Below, piece by piece: positions 9,434 through 21,677 of a DNA stretch of 64,000 bases. The DNA lies in contig NCEF01000008.1 of NCBI GenBank assembly GCA_002280565.1, forward strand, positions 62,001 to 126,000. Direction: 5' to 3'. Every line of letters begins with the position of its first letter. Within the stretch, counting starts at the first letter, position 1. The notes under the pieces were generated by a model. That model was not told the DNA's origin and ran no database searches. It saw only the letters and a list, made by a program, of their open reading frames with translations. The stretch is from Sphingomonas sp. 32-66-10. Lineage in GTDB: Bacteria > Pseudomonadota > Alphaproteobacteria > Sphingomonadales > Sphingomonadaceae. Made by a program: the position numbers and the translations under genes.

Positions 9434-10155
9434 TCAAGGGAGTGCGCGCAGCCAGCCGGTGACCGACAGCCGGTGTTCGCCGGCCCAGGGCGTCACCTGG
9501 CTGACGCTATGGGGTTGCGGTACCGCAAACAGGCTGAGCGTGTTGAACGCCGGGACATAGCCTTCCGCGACGCCGCCGCTGCCACCGTGGAACAGCAACA
9601 GCCCGCCCCATTCGGCGCGCCACCGAGGGGTGAGGCCGAAGACATAGGCGGCCCGACGATTCTTGCCCGCGACGCCATCGTCATGCCCGGTCAGGAAATC
9701 GCCCTTGTCATATTTCGTCGCCTGCGCGTCCGCGAAATTGATGTCGGTAGCGCCGGTGACCCGCGCCAGCAGATCGAGCAGCGGCGCGCTCGCCATGAAG
9801 CGCGCAAATGCAGCCAGCGGATCGTCGAGCGCGGCGCGCTCCGCCGCATCGTCAGAAACCCGGATCGACTGGTAGCGATATTGAAAGCCATCGCGCGCGG
9901 CCGCATTCATGACCTCCTCCAGCCGCGCGCGCTGCGCATCGGTGAGCGTCGCAAGGACTGCGGGAATCGACTCATATACCTTTTCGCCTGCGTTCATCAC
10001 CTGCCGCCAGTCGTCACGGGCGAGCAGGTGCGCGGCGAGCGCAGTCGCGTCCGCCTCGTCCAGAAACGGCGCGATCTGCACCCGGCCGGTGCGCGCGAAG
10101 CGGTCGGCCAGCGCTTCGACATCGATCGACGGCGCGAGTGTCAATCCGGCCTCAC

Positions 10156-10159
<4 letters not shown>
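9434..10159 (-). CDS. 2OG-Fe(II) oxygenase (prolyl-hydroxylase-like)
   Basis: 241 residues. The prolyl-4-hydroxylase-type facial triad is visible: H159xD161 (TGHDDGV), distal H217 (PQPHSVSQV) and R230 ([10 protein letters not shown]) for 2-oxoglutarate. The ordering and the strand GGLLLFHGG resemble oxygenases that hydroxylate prolines in proteins, such as the Ofd1/Tpa1 type. Its ATG overlaps the TGA of clpB (ATGA), so it is translated from the clpB transcript. That places it under the clpB heat-shock type promoter. Substrate unknown; a ribosomal or chaperone-related protein substrate would fit the context but is speculative. Confidence 0.87.
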
Positions 10160-12735
<2,576 letters not shown>

Positions 12736-12761
12736 GATCGTCCCTGTATTCTTTCGCCGCC

Positions 12762-12790
12762 AACATGGTGTTGTATTTTTGCAACACAAG
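12762..12790 (-). promoter_or_regulatory. Candidate RpoH (sigma-32) promoter of clpB
   Basis: On the - strand the clpB leader has CTTGTG (12785-12790), a 14-base spacer, and CACCATGTT (12762-12770). This fits the alphaproteobacterial RpoH pattern CTTG..N12-15..CnCCATnT. The predicted transcript start would leave a leader of only about 20 bases that still includes the AGGGA ribosome binding site. A GTGTTG-N8-CAACAC inverted repeat (12768-12787) is embedded in the spacer region. Confidence 0.7.
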
Positions 12791-12939
12791 TCCGGCGGCG
12801 CAATTCTGTGTCGCGCGGCGGAATGCTGCCGCGCCAAACCGACAGCGGCAAGTTGGGAAAACAACGCAGGGTTGCGCGGTTTCGGCAGGCCGGTATGTTG
12901 TTGCGGTCGATACCTTCCACCGTGGGATCCCTTCGCATC

Positions 12940-15774
12940 ATGAAACCAGCCTTTGTCAGCCTGACCGCGCTCGCGGTCGTGCTCAGTGCACCAGCGTACG
13001 CCCAGCAGGCACCCGCGCCCTCGGTGGCGGCTGTGCCCGTCGCCGATCTCGTGAAGCGCGTGGACATTCCCTATGAGCAGTTCGTGCTGGCCAATGGCTT
13101 GCGCGTCATCGTTCACACCGATCGCAAGGCGCCGATCGTCGGCGTTGCCGTATGGTATGATGTCGGGTCGAAGCACGAACCCAAGGGCAAGACTGGCTTT
13201 GCCCATCTGTTCGAGCATCTGATGTTCAACGGGTCGGAAAATTCGCCGGGCGAGTTTTTCGAGCCGCTGAAGGAAGTCGGCGCGACCGATTATAACGGCA
13301 CCACCAATTCGGACCGCACCAACTATTTCCAGACCGTGCCGCGCGCGGCACTGGACCGCGCGCTGTTCCTGGAAAGCGACCGCATGGGCTATCTGCTCGG
13401 CGCGGTGACGCAGGGCAAGCTCGATGAGCAGCGCGGCGTGGTGCAGAATGAGAAGCGCCAGGGGGATACCCAGCCCTATGGCCTGCTGCGCTACAAGATC
13501 ACCGAAGGGCTGTTCCCGGTCGGCCACCCCTATCACCACTCGACCATCGGTTCGATGGCGGACCTTGATGCCGCCAGCCTGGACGATGTGAAGAACTGGT
13601 TCCGCCAATATTATGGCCCGAACAATGCCGTGCTGGTGCTGGCCGGCGATATCGACGCCGCCACCGCCAAGCCGCTGGTCGAGAAATATTTCGGCGCGAT
13701 CAAGTCGGGGCCGAAGACGACCGAGCCGACGGTGACCGTCCCGACGCTGGCCGAGGCCAAGGCCGAGGTGATGAAGGACCGGGTCGCGGTCACCCGCATC
13801 TATCGCATGTGGGCGGTGCCGGGCATGCGCGACGCGGAGTCGACCGTGCTCGACGCGTCGATCGGCGTGCTCGGCGGCCTCGCCAGCTCGCGGCTCGACA
13901 ATATCCTGGTCAAGCAGGAGAAGCTGGCGGTCGGCGTCGGCGCGTTCAACCAGAGCCTGGCGCAAGCCGGCATGGTGCTGATTTCCGCCGATGTCCGTCC
14001 GGGCGTCGATGCGGCGACGGTGGGCAAGCGGCTGGACGAGATCATCGCCGATTACCTGAAGAACGGCCCGACTGCCGAAGAGCTGGAGCGGTACAAGACG
14101 CGCACGGCATCGTCGCGCATCCGTGGCCTTGAATCGGTCGGCGGGTTCGGCGGCAAGGCGGTAACGCTGGCGTCGGGCGCGCTCTACATGAACGATCCGG
14201 GCTATTATAAGAAGCAGCTCGCCCAGCTGGCGGCAGTGACGCCCCAGCAGGCGCGCGACGTGACCGCCAAGTGGCTGTCGCGCCCGGTTTATGCGCTGAC
14301 GATCGAGCCGGGGCCGCGCGCGGCCTATGCCGAGGCGGCGACCGCGCCGAAGGAAAAGGCCAAGGTCGCCGACGAGGTGGTCAAGGGCACGCGCGGCGCG
14401 CTGCCCGGTGTGGCCGAGGTCAAGGATATCGACTTCCCTGCGGTGACGCGCAGCAAATTGTCGAACGGGATTGAGCTGGTCTATGCCCAGCGCGACGCCG
14501 TTCCGGTGACGCAGGCGATCATCACCTTCGACGCGGGCACCGCGTCCGACGTGGCGAGCGCGCTCGGCACTGCGGGCATGACCCTGTCGCTGATCGAAGA
14601 GGGCACCAAGACCCGCAATTCGGTGCAGATCGCCGAGGCGCAGGAGCGACTGGGCGCCGGGGTCAATGTCGGCAGCAGCGCAGACCGCGCGACCATTTCG
14701 CTGTTCACGCCGAGCCCGAACCTCAACGGCTCGCTCGAGCTGATGGCGGACATCGCGCGCAACCCGAGCTTCCCGCAACCGGAGATCGAGCGCGTGCGCG
14801 GCCAGATGCTGGCACAAATCGCACAGGTTCGCGCCAACCCGGCCGGCCTTGCCCAGATGGCGATGCCTGCGCTGATCTATGGCAAGGATTCGCCCTATGC
14901 TAAGACTGCTGCGCTGGGTGGCGACGCCGAAGCGGTGAAGAAGCTGACCCGCGACGATCTGGTCAACTACTACAAGGCGTGGATTCGTCCGGACAAGGCG
15001 AAGATCTTCGTCGTGTCGGACCGTCCGCTGACCGAGGTGAACGCGGCGTTCGAGGCGAAATTCGGCGACTGGAAGGGTGAGGGTACCGCCGGCACCAAGG
15101 ATTTCGCCGCCAAGCCGCAACAGGCCGCGCCCAAGATCCTGCTGATCGACCGGCCCGATTCGCCCCAGTCGCTGATCCTGGCCGGACAGATGACTCCGGT
15201 CGACCCGTTCGGCGACCCGATCGCGCTGGGCACCGCGACCGAAGTGCTGGGTGGCGACTTCCTGTCGCGTATCAACATGAACCTGCGCGAGGACAAGGCG
15301 TGGTCATACGGCGCGCGCGGCGGCCTCAGCCGGCTCGAGCATGCGGTGCCGTTCATCGTGTCCGCGCCGGTTCAGGCGGACAAGACCGGTCCGGCGATCG
15401 CCGAAATCCAGAAGGAGCTGAAAGGCTATCTGGGCGACAATGGCATCACCAAGGCCGAGTTCGACCGCTCGGTGGTGAGCGCGATTCGCCGTCAGGCGGG
15501 CCAGTATGAAACCGCCGGTGCGGTGCTGGGCGCGATGCAGTCGAACGACTTCCTGCGCCGTCCGGACGACTATCAGGAGCAGATCGCGAAAAAATATCGC
15601 GCGCTTACGATCCCGCAGGTTGACGCTGCGGCACGCGCGGCTCTCGACCCCGCCAAGCTGGTATGGGTCGTGGTCGGTGATGCATCGAAGGTTCGGGCAC
15701 AGCTTGACAGCCTCGGCCTCCCTGTCGAGGTGGTGAAGCCCGAAGACGTCGGCCCGAATGCCGGCGGCAAGTGA
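12940..15774 (+). CDS. Secreted M16-family zinc metallopeptidase (two-domain)
   Basis: 944 residues from ATG 12940, with a signal peptide ending in APAYAQ, so periplasmic. Pitrilysin-type fold with two halves. The N-terminal half carries the inverted zinc motif H89xxEH93 (HLFEH) and the distal glutamate in GVVQNEKR (171). The C-terminal half (from about 490) has the related fold but no HxxEH, as usual for the non-catalytic half. Such enzymes degrade short peptides such as signal-peptide remnants or imported peptides. It is divergent from clpB; the next small gene starts 28 bp downstream. Confidence 0.92.
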   Translation: MKPAFVSLTALAVVLSAPAYAQQAPAPSVAAVPVADLVKRVDIPYEQFVLANGLRVIVHTDRKAPIVGVAVWYDVGSKHEPKGKTGFAHLFEHLMFNGSENSPGEFFEPLKEVGATDYNGTTNSDRTNYFQTVPRAALDRALFLESDRMGYLLGAVTQGKLDEQRGVVQNEKRQGDTQPYGLLRYKITEGLFPVGHPYHHSTIGSMADLDAASLDDVKNWFRQYYGPNNAVLVLAGDIDAATAKPLVEKYFGAIKSGPKTTEPTVTVPTLAEAKAEVMKDRVAVTRIYRMWAVPGMRDAESTVLDASIGVLGGLASSRLDNILVKQEKLAVGVGAFNQSLAQAGMVLISADVRPGVDAATVGKRLDEIIADYLKNGPTAEELERYKTRTASSRIRGLESVGGFGGKAVTLASGALYMNDPGYYKKQLAQLAAVTPQQARDVTAKWLSRPVYALTIEPGPRAAYAEAATAPKEKAKVADEVVKGTRGALPGVAEVKDIDFPAVTRSKLSNGIELVYAQRDAVPVTQAIITFDAGTASDVASALGTAGMTLSLIEEGTKTRNSVQIAEAQERLGAGVNVGSSADRATISLFTPSPNLNGSLELMADIARNPSFPQPEIERVRGQMLAQIAQVRANPAGLAQMAMPALIYGKDSPYAKTAALGGDAEAVKKLTRDDLVNYYKAWIRPDKAKIFVVSDRPLTEVNAAFEAKFGDWKGEGTAGTKDFAAKPQQAAPKILLIDRPDSPQSLILAGQMTPVDPFGDPIALGTATEVLGGDFLSRINMNLREDKAWSYGARGGLSRLEHAVPFIVSAPVQADKTGPAIAEIQKELKGYLGDNGITKAEFDRSVVSAIRRQAGQYETAGAVLGAMQSNDFLRRPDDYQEQIAKKYRALTIPQVDAAARAALDPAKLVWVVVGDASKVRAQLDSLGLPVEVVKPEDVGPNAGGK

Positions 15775-15802
15775 GGCGCAACGGATTACAGGAGAGCAGA
15801 AC

Positions 15803-16102
15803 ATGGCGAATGTCGATGGAAGCTGGGATACCGTAACCCACTCACCGATGGGTGCGCAGAAGGCGACCCTGACTGTCACCAGCGATGGCGACAGCTTCAC
15901 CGGCACCTATGCCGGCGCGATGGGCACGACCGATATCAAGAATGGCAAGGTCGATGGCGACAAGCTCAGCTGGTCGCTCGACATCACCGTGCCGATGCCG
16001 ATGACGCTGACCTGCGAAGCCACGGTCGATGGCGACACGATCAAGGGCAATGTCACTGCGGGGGCGTTCGGCAGCTTCCCGATGGAGGGCACGCGCGCCT
16101 GA
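15803..16102 (+). CDS. Small hypothetical beta-rich protein
   Basis: 99 residues starting at ATG 15803 after AGGAGAGCAGAAC, a strong ribosome binding site. The sequence is built of alternating short strands (ATLTVTSDGDSFTGTYAG, KLSWSLDITVP, LTCEATVDGDTIKGNVTAG), the pattern of a small beta-barrel or lipocalin-like domain seen in many proteins described only as hypothetical. No signal peptide, one cysteine. It follows the M16 peptidase by 28 bp and ends at a strong terminator, so the two may share a transcript. Function unknown. Confidence 0.75.
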   Translation: MANVDGSWDTVTHSPMGAQKATLTVTSDGDSFTGTYAGAMGTTDIKNGKVDGDKLSWSLDITVPMPMTLTCEATVDGDTIKGNVTAGAFGSFPMEGTRA

Positions 16103-16127
16103 TCGCGTGAGTGACTGAATTGAAATG

Positions 16128-16158
16128 GCCCGCTGCCCGTAAGGGTGGCGGGCTTTTT
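16128..16158 (+). terminator. Rho-independent terminator
   Basis: An 11-base arm GCCCGCTGCCC pairs with GGGTGGCGGGC (one wobble region) across a GTAA loop, followed by TTTTT. It lies 26 bp after the small beta-rich protein gene and before the DUF1328 gene, and so ends the M16 peptidase unit. Confidence 0.88.
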
Positions 16159-16219
16159 CGTGGGCGCGGGGCAACTCCGGGCCACTGGCGCGTTGTCTTC
16201 CCAAAGAGGGAGATTTCAG

Positions 16220-16393
16220 ATGCTGCGTGCCGCCTTTATCTTTGCGATCATCGCGCTTGTACTTGGCCTGCTGGGCTTTGGCGGGATCGCCGGATTTGCC
16301 TGGGATATCGCCAAGATCCTGTTCTTCATCGCGCTGGCCGTGGCCGCGCTGTTCCTGGTTTTGGGCGTGACCATCTACAAGAAGGTGACCTGA
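16220..16393 (+). CDS. DUF1328 small membrane protein (YtjA family)
   Basis: 57 residues with two hydrophobic segments, roughly 3-25 ([19 protein letters not shown]) and 30-52 ([20 protein letters not shown]), and a short basic end YKKVT. This matches the DUF1328/YtjA family of small inner-membrane proteins, often stress-induced, with no assigned activity. ATG 16220 follows AGAGGGAGA. A composite palindrome follows the gene. Confidence 0.88.
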   Translation: MLRAAFIFAIIALVLGLLGFGGIAGFAWDIAKILFFIALAVAALFLVLGVTIYKKVT

Positions 16394-16403
16394 ACTGGTT
16401 TGT

Positions 16404-16499
16404 TTTCAGCTTCGCTGAAACGGCACCGGCCCGCTCCCAGATCCGGCCACCCATATCATGCTACCGCTGGGTAGCCGGGTGGCGGAGCGGGCCGATGCC
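16404..16499. repeat. Composite palindromic repeat, copy 1
   Basis: A small hairpin (TTCAGC TTC GCTGAA) is followed directly by a large imperfect inverted repeat with 32-base arms (16422-16453 and 16468-16499). The arms share the core GGCCCGCTCC and CCGGCCACCCA with the copy at 30488-30594. Here it sits between the convergent DUF1328 and purK genes, where it could serve as a two-way terminator. Confidence 0.85.
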
Positions 16500-16517
16500 G
16501 CCTTACGGAAATCGAAC

Positions 16518-17585
16518 CTAGCGGGTTACGCGCGTGACATGGCCCATCTTGCGACCGGGCCGCGCCTCGTGCTTGCCGTAGAGATGCAGATGCACGCCGG
16601 GCTCAGCGAGCAGATCGTGCCAGGCATCGACATCGTCGCCGATCAGGTTGCGCATCTCGACCGCGTTGCCCGTCAGCGCCACGGGGCCGAGCGGCAGGCC
16701 GAGCACCGCGCGGACATGATTTTCGAACTGCGAGGTTTCCGCGCCCTCGATCGTCCAGTGCCCGCTATTGTGGACGCGCGGGGCCATTTCGTTGAACACC
16801 GGGCCGTCGGGCGTAGCGAAGAATTCGCAGGTCAGCACGCCAACATAGTCCAGCCGCGCCGCAATACTGGTTGCAAGCGCGATGGCGGCTGGAGCCTGAT
16901 CGATGATCACAGCGGGCGCAGGCGCGGTCGAGCGGTCGAGAATGCCGCCGACATGCTCGTTATGCGGCGTGGGGTAGGAGATGCTCGTGCCACTGACGCC
17001 ACGCACCAGCAGGACCGAGAATTCATGGGCGAAGGTGACGAACCCTTCGAGCACGCATTCGCGTCCACCCAGCTCGTCCCACGCCGCATCGGCGTCCGTG
17101 GCGGAGGTCAGCCTGAACTGCCCCTTGCCGTCATAGCCTTCGGTCGCGGTCTTGAGGATCGCGGGGGTGCCGAGCGCGGCGAGTGCGGCATCGAGATCGG
17201 CGCGCGATGCGACCGGATGCCACGGCGCGGGGCTGCCACCGCATTCCTCCGCCAGCCGTTTCTCGTTCCAGCGGTGCGCCGCAGTTTCGAGCGCCATCCG
17301 CCCAGGGCGCACCGGCGCATGCGCGGTGATCGCGTCAACCGCCGCGAGATCAACATTCTCGAACTCATAGGTGACGACGGCACAATCGCGGGCAAAGGCG
17401 GCGAGCGCGGTTTCGTCGTCATAGGCGGCGCAGGTGAAGGCGGCGGCGACGTCACATGCCGGGCCACTTTCGGGCGCATAGATGTGGCAGCGATAGCCGA
17501 GCTGCGCGGCGGCGACCGCGATCATCCGGCCGAGCTGGCCGCTGCCAAGGATACCGAGGGTGCTGCCGGGCGGGACTTCGGTCAT
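16518..17585 (-). CDS. purK: 5-(carboxyamino)imidazole ribonucleotide synthase
   Basis: 355 residues from ATG 17585. PurK is an ATP-grasp enzyme that carboxylates AIR to N5-CAIR with bicarbonate in de novo purine synthesis. The N-terminal dinucleotide-like loop [12 protein letters not shown] and the ATP-grasp segments ([45 protein letters not shown]) are clear. Length is normal. Its ATG overlaps the TGA of purE (ATGA), so purE and purK form a coupled operon acting in consecutive steps. Confidence 0.96.
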   Translation of the reverse strand: MTEVPPGSTLGILGSGQLGRMIAVAAAQLGYRCHIYAPESGPACDVAAAFTCAAYDDETALAAFARDCAVVTYEFENVDLAAVDAITAHAPVRPGRMALETAAHRWNEKRLAEECGGSPAPWHPVASRADLDAALAALGTPAILKTATEGYDGKGQFRLTSATDADAAWDELGGRECVLEGFVTFAHEFSVLLVRGVSGTSISYPTPHNEHVGGILDRSTAPAPAVIIDQAPAAIALATSIAARLDYVGVLTCEFFATPDGPVFNEMAPRVHNSGHWTIEGAETSQFENHVRAVLGLPLGPVALTGNAVEMRNLIGDDVDAWHDLLAEPGVHLHLYGKHEARPGRKMGHVTRVTR

Positions 17586-18067
17586 TCGGGGTCCGTTGCT
17601 ACGCTTTCGGTCTGGCGCGCGCGCCATGCCTTGAGCCGCTCGGCCAGATCCGCGTCGCTGGTGGCGAGGATCGCGGCGGCGAGCAGGCCGGCGTTGATCG
17701 CGCCTGCCTTGCCGATTGCCAGCGTGCCGACGGGAATGCCGCCGGGCATCTGGACGATCGAGAGCAGGCTATCCATGCCCTTCAGCGCCTTGGATTCGAC
17801 CGGCACACCGAGCACGGGGAGATGGGTCATGGCCGCTGCCATACCGGGCAGATGGGCTGCGCCGCCGGCGCCCGCGATCACGACCTTGAAGCCGCGATCG
17901 GCCGCGCCGGTCGCATAGTCGTAGAGCCGTTGGGGGGTGCGGTGCGCGGAGACAACCTTGGTCTCGTGCGGCACGCCGAGCGCGTCGAGCGTCTCGGCGG
18001 CGTGGCGCATCGTCTCCCAGTCGGAGGTGCTGCCCATGATAATGCCGACCAGTGGTGCGTCCGCCAT
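17582..18067 (-). CDS. purE: N5-CAIR mutase
   Basis: 161 residues from ATG 18067 ([17 protein letters not shown]); an upstream in-frame start would add 20 unconserved residues. PurE class I moves the carboxylate of N5-CAIR to C4 to give CAIR. Signature segments: [32 protein letters not shown], and the MPGGIPVGT loop. The short length and pairing with purK fit the bacterial class I mutase. First gene of the purEK operon. Confidence 0.96.
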   Translation of the reverse strand: MADAPLVGIIMGSTSDWETMRHAAETLDALGVPHETKVVSAHRTPQRLYDYATGAADRGFKVVIAGAGGAAHLPGMAAAMTHLPVLGVPVESKALKGMDSLLSIVQMPGGIPVGTLAIGKAGAINAGLLAAAILATSDADLAERLKAWRARQTESVATDPE

Positions 18068-18170
18068 TCGCCTGCCTTGAAAGCTGCGGGAAAGCGTCCC
18101 CCTAAAGGCGTCGCGCTTTGGACGCAATGCGCGGGAAGCTCCGCGCGGAAGATCGGCTATATCAGCGCAT

Positions 18171-19155
18171 ATGACCGACGCGATGCTCTCCGACGACGAA
18201 GCCTGGGATGCGTTCCAGCGCCGCGACCGTGCCTATGACGGGCGGGTGATCGCGGGGGTGCTGACCACCGGCATTTATTGCAAGCCGAGTTGCCCGGCGC
18301 GGCATCCGTTACGGGCGAATGTGCGCTTCTTTCCCGACGCGGCGAGCGCGCGGGAGACGGGTCTCCGCGCCTGCCTGCGCTGCAAGCCCGACGAGATCGG
18401 GCGGGAGCGGGTCGCAGTGGCGCGGGCGGTTGCCTTGCTGGAGGGTGCCGAGGAAGCGATCGGGCTCGACGCGCTCGCGCTCGAGGTCGGTTACGCGCCG
18501 CATCATTTCCAGCGGCTGTTCAAGCGCGCGACCGGGGTAACGCCGGCCGGCTATGCCCGGGGGGTTCTCGCGCGGCGCGCGGCTGCCGCACTCGATACGG
18601 AGGGAAGCGTGACCGATGCGATCTATGAAGCGGGCTATTCCGCGCCCAGCCGCTTTTATGAAACGGCCGCCGACCGGCTGGGCATGACGCCGAGCGCATG
18701 GCGCAATGGCGGGGCGGGGGTGACGATCCGCTGGATCGTCGCGTCCACCAGCCTGGGGCCGCTGCTGATCGCCGCGACTGACAAAGGACTGTGCCGGGTG
18801 GCGTTCGATGAGGACAGCCTGGCGCTCGCCGCGCGGTTTCCGCGGGCGGAGATCGTCGCTGGCGGCGCGGCGCTCGCCGATCTGGCAGCGCGGGTGGTGG
18901 GCGAGGTTGAACAGCCGGGGCGGCACACCGCTGCGCGCAATCCCGCCGGGCGAGACGCTGAGCTACACCCAGCTTGCGGTTGCAGCGGGGAGGCCCGGCG
19001 CGGTGCGCGCGGCGGGGACGGCGTGTGGGGCAAATAGCGTTGCCGTCGTCATCCCCTGCCACCGCGCGCAACGCAGCGACGGCAGCATGGGCGGCTATGC
19101 CTATGGGATCGAGCGCAAGAAGGTGCTGCGCGCACGGGAGGGGGTAGGGGAATGA
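18171..19155 (+). pseudogene. ada: Ada-type methylated-DNA repair activator, disrupted by internal deletion and frameshift
   Basis: Ada repairs methyl phosphotriesters and O6-methylguanine and activates the adaptive response. From ATG 18171 the zinc domain (TTGIYCKPSCPARHP, ACLRCKPDE) and the AraC-type HTH (about 100-185) are intact, as is the start of the methyltransferase domain. Around 18905-18945 roughly 15-20 codons that normally carry the RGTxFQxxVW segment are missing and the frame changes. The first frame then ends at 19037, while the conserved end (LRAIPPGETLSYTQ, active-site IPCHRAQRSDGS) continues in another frame to TGA 19155. The alkyl-acceptor half is therefore not made as one chain. 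DUF1203 overlaps by ATGA. Confidence 0.85.
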
Positions 19156-19619
19156 GCTATGTGGTCGCCGGGCTGAGCCCTGAAGGCTTTTCGCCGCTGT
19201 TCGGCCAGGCCGACGAAGCACTGGCACAGCTAGGCGTCATCCGCGTCAGCGCTGATGCAAAGCCCGGCTATCCGTGCCGCATCACGCTGGAGGATGCCGA
19301 GCCGGGTGAGACATTGCTGTTGCTGAACCACGCGGATCATGCGGTCGCGACGCCCTATCGCAACGCCTATGCGATCTATGTGCGAGAGGCGGCGCTGGCG
19401 GCCAACCGGTTCGAGGACGCCTTGCCGCCGGTCCTCACCAATCGCCCGATCGCGTTGCGCGGCTATGACGCCGAAGGAATGCTGCGCGGCGCAACATTGG
19501 CGCTAGCGGGGGATGTCGAGGCACGGATCGACGAGCTCTTCGCTCGGTCGGAGGTCGCCTATATCCACGCACATAATGCCGCGCATGGCTGTTTCGTGGC
19601 GCGGATCGACCGGGGCTAA
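19152..19619 (+). CDS. DUF1203 domain-containing protein
   Basis: 155 residues. The central segment (PGYPCRITLEDAEPGE, LLLNHADH, TPYRNAYAIYVRE) and the end (YIHAHNAAHGCFVARIDR) match DUF1203, a small soluble family of unknown function. No signal peptide. Its ATG overlaps the last codons of the disrupted ada (ATGA), so its translation was presumably coupled to ada and may suffer if ribosomes stop early at 19037. Converges on the GNAT gene. Confidence 0.85.
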   Translation: MSYVVAGLSPEGFSPLFGQADEALAQLGVIRVSADAKPGYPCRITLEDAEPGETLLLLNHADHAVATPYRNAYAIYVREAALAANRFEDALPPVLTNRPIALRGYDAEGMLRGATLALAGDVEARIDELFARSEVAYIHAHNAAHGCFVARIDRG

Positions 19620-19624
19620 CACGG

Positions 19625-20080
19625 TCAGTCGACGGCGCGGCGCATGCGGTAGGTGTCGGCGCCGTATCCGCCCGCTTCGACGATCGCAAAGCCCTGTGTC
19701 GCCCAAAAGGCTTCGGCGCCGTTGACCGCGACCAAACTGACATCGCGAAAGCCTGCCTGCTGCGCGCATTCGATAATGAGTGCGGTCGCTGAGCGACCTG
19801 CGCCCTGCCCGCGTGTTTCGGGCAGCAGCGCAATGTCGTGAAGGTAGAAGCTGTTGGCATCGGGCGGAATCGTCCCGAGCCGCGCGCCGAGCGCGGGTGA
19901 TGTCGCGCGGTGCCAGGGGTGGGCGACGAGCAGCCCGGCGACGGTATCGCCCTGCTGCCAGACGAAGCAGCCCGTCGGCCATAGCGCCAGTCGCTCCGCA
20001 TAGACCTCGACCGGCTCGCTATAGCGGCCGTGCACCAGCGTCGAAATCTCCGCGACCGCCGGAAGATCGGCGTCCGTCAT
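19625..20080 (-). CDS. GNAT-family N-acetyltransferase
   Basis: 151 residues. The GNAT core is visible: strand FYLHDIALLPETRGQGAG with the acetyl-CoA loop (R/QxxGxG/A type) at about residues 90-97, then an alpha helix (SATALIIECAQQAG) and the strand FRDVSLVAVNGAEAFWATQGF typical of motif B. Acetylates an unknown amine. It lies 16 bp downstream of the serine protease gene on the same strand and may be cotranscribed. Confidence 0.9.
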   Translation of the reverse strand: MTDADLPAVAEISTLVHGRYSEPVEVYAERLALWPTGCFVWQQGDTVAGLLVAHPWHRATSPALGARLGTIPPDANSFYLHDIALLPETRGQGAGRSATALIIECAQQAGFRDVSLVAVNGAEAFWATQGFAIVEAGGYGADTYRMRRAVD

Positions 20081-20096
20081 CGCGCGCCAGCCTATT

Positions 20097-21623
20097 TCAG
20101 CCTGCCGGCTTGCAGCTATAGACCAGTCGCTCGTTGAAGATCTGTGGCAGGGCGGTGCGGATCGATTGCTGGCGCGTGGCGAGGTCGGCGCGTGCAGCAG
20201 GATCGGTCGAACATGCCTTGACCTTCACGTCAGCGCGACGCTTGCGTGCGATATCCATCTGCGCAGCAGAGAGGAGGTAGCGTGTCGTCGAATAGGTCCG
20301 CGTCGTCGGGGCATATTCGAGGACCGACACCGTTGCCTCGTCATCCGGAACCAGGATGCGCTGCCAATTCTGCCCGGACTCGGCATATTGGGTGCGGCCG
20401 TTGACGCAGCCATCGGGGTTGATGTCGATCGTTACATCCTTGGTATCCGACACGGTGACGCGCGAGCGGACCGGGTCGATGGTGCAGACCATCTTGCCGA
20501 GGCCGCCCGGCTGGGCGACCGGCGGCGGTACGGCGACGCGCGCGGCACCATCGATAGCGGTTGGATCGAAGGCGGGGCGCAGCACGAAGGTTGCGACCGA
20601 CGCGACGATCAACGCGCCGCCGCCGACTGCAGTCATGATCGCCTCACGCTTCTGTTCGCGGATCAGCAGTAGCCCGGCGACCCCGAGCACGAATGCACCG
20701 ATGACCAGCAACAGTGCAGCCCCGGCCATATAGTTTTCACGCGTTACGATATTGTCGCTGCGCGCCTGTTGAATGGCATCCTCACGGTCTGCGGCGGCCT
20801 TCGCTGCGGCCTCGCGCGCGCGCTGTTCGTCGGCCACGCGCGCTTGTTCGGCGGCGGTGCGGTCCTGGGCCAGCCGTTCGGCGATGCTGGTGCAGGTGAC
20901 GCCGTTCGACGGCATCGGCTGCTTTGCCTCGCGCAGGAATGCGGCAACTTCCTCGTTGCTGATCGCGAAGCCGAAGCTCGCATCGCCATCGTCGGCGCGG
21001 GTCAGTGCAGCGTTGACGCCGAGCACGCGGCCGCACGGGTCGAGCAGCGGCCCGCCCGAATTGCCGCGCGCGATCCCCGCGGTGTGGAGCAGCACCTTCA
21101 CCCCCTGAAGATCGCGGCGGCCCGAGAACACGCCCTGCGAGCGGACCGGGGTGAGCGGGGTGATGAAGTCGGCCGCAGTGCGCGCGGTGGCCAGATCGAC
21201 ATTGCCCGGATAGCCGAGCGCGATCATCGCATTCCCCTCGCTGATCGGCCCCGAGTAAAAGGTCAGCGCGGGGAGGCGTATGCCGGTGAATTCGATCAGC
21301 GCCAGATCGCGGTCGCTGTCGATTGCGATCAGGCGCCCCTGGAACGATTTGTCGCCTTCCGACGGGACCACGCCGATCAGGACATTGCCAGGGTAGCGTT
21401 CCGCCGCCTCTACAACATGCGCATTGGTCAGGACGCGGTTTGGGGCAACGGCAAAGCCGCTGCCATGGCCGAATCCGACCACCTCACCTTCGACCGTCGC
21501 GATGGTGACGATCCGCACCACGCCACGACCGGCAGCTGAGATGTCGTCATCGGCGCGCGCCGGGACTGAACCGAGGCCCAGCACGATGCCGAGCATCGTC
21601 AACAAAAACAGTATTCGCGTCAC
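20097..21623 (-). CDS. Trypsin-like serine protease with two membrane segments
   Basis: 508 residues. Residues 1-24 form a signal peptide. The chymotrypsin-fold protease domain (30-235) has the full triad: H69 (TNAHVV), D106 (DRDLALI) and S189 (GNSGGPL). No PDZ domain follows, unlike DegP. Instead there is a charged Ala/Glu/Arg coiled coil (250-290), two hydrophobic segments (about 298-321 and 329-348) separated by the basic loop REQKREA, and a beta-rich C-terminal domain (360-508). The predicted topology puts the protease and the C-terminal domain in the periplasm. Substrate unknown. The upstream gene on this strand encodes the HELTHH metallopeptidase. Confidence 0.87.
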   Translation of the reverse strand: MTRILFLLTMLGIVLGLGSVPARADDDISAAGRGVVRIVTIATVEGEVVGFGHGSGFAVAPNRVLTNAHVVEAAERYPGNVLIGVVPSEGDKSFQGRLIAIDSDRDLALIEFTGIRLPALTFYSGPISEGNAMIALGYPGNVDLATARTAADFITPLTPVRSQGVFSGRRDLQGVKVLLHTAGIARGNSGGPLLDPCGRVLGVNAALTRADDGDASFGFAISNEEVAAFLREAKQPMPSNGVTCTSIAERLAQDRTAAEQARVADEQRAREAAAKAAADREDAIQQARSDNIVTRENYMAGAALLLVIGAFVLGVAGLLLIREQKREAIMTAVGGGALIVASVATFVLRPAFDPTAIDGAARVAVPPPVAQPGGLGKMVCTIDPVRSRVTVSDTKDVTIDINPDGCVNGRTQYAESGQNWQRILVPDDEATVSVLEYAPTTRTYSTTRYLLSAAQMDIARKRRADVKVKACSTDPAARADLATRQQSIRTALPQIFNERLVYSCKPAG

Positions 21624-21634
21624 GCCGGCACCTC

Positions 21635-21666
21635 CGCCCGCCCTGTTTCGCGAAACCGGGCGGGCG
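21635..21666. repeat. Near-perfect 32-bp palindrome between two protease genes
   Basis: 16-base arms (21635-21650 and 21651-21666) match with one mismatch and no loop; the centre is TTTCGCGAAA. It sits in the 54-bp gap between the metallopeptidase stop and the serine protease start on the - strand. There is no T-run, so it may be an attenuating hairpin or a protein-binding site. Confidence 0.7.
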
Positions 21667-21677
21667 GCGCAAGCATC

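Noticed and set aside
12736..15120. N-terminal extension of the clpB frame to 1654 codons
   Set aside because: The extra part is antisense to the M16 peptidase. ClpB's conserved start MNLEKF, ribosome binding site and promoter place the start at 12735.
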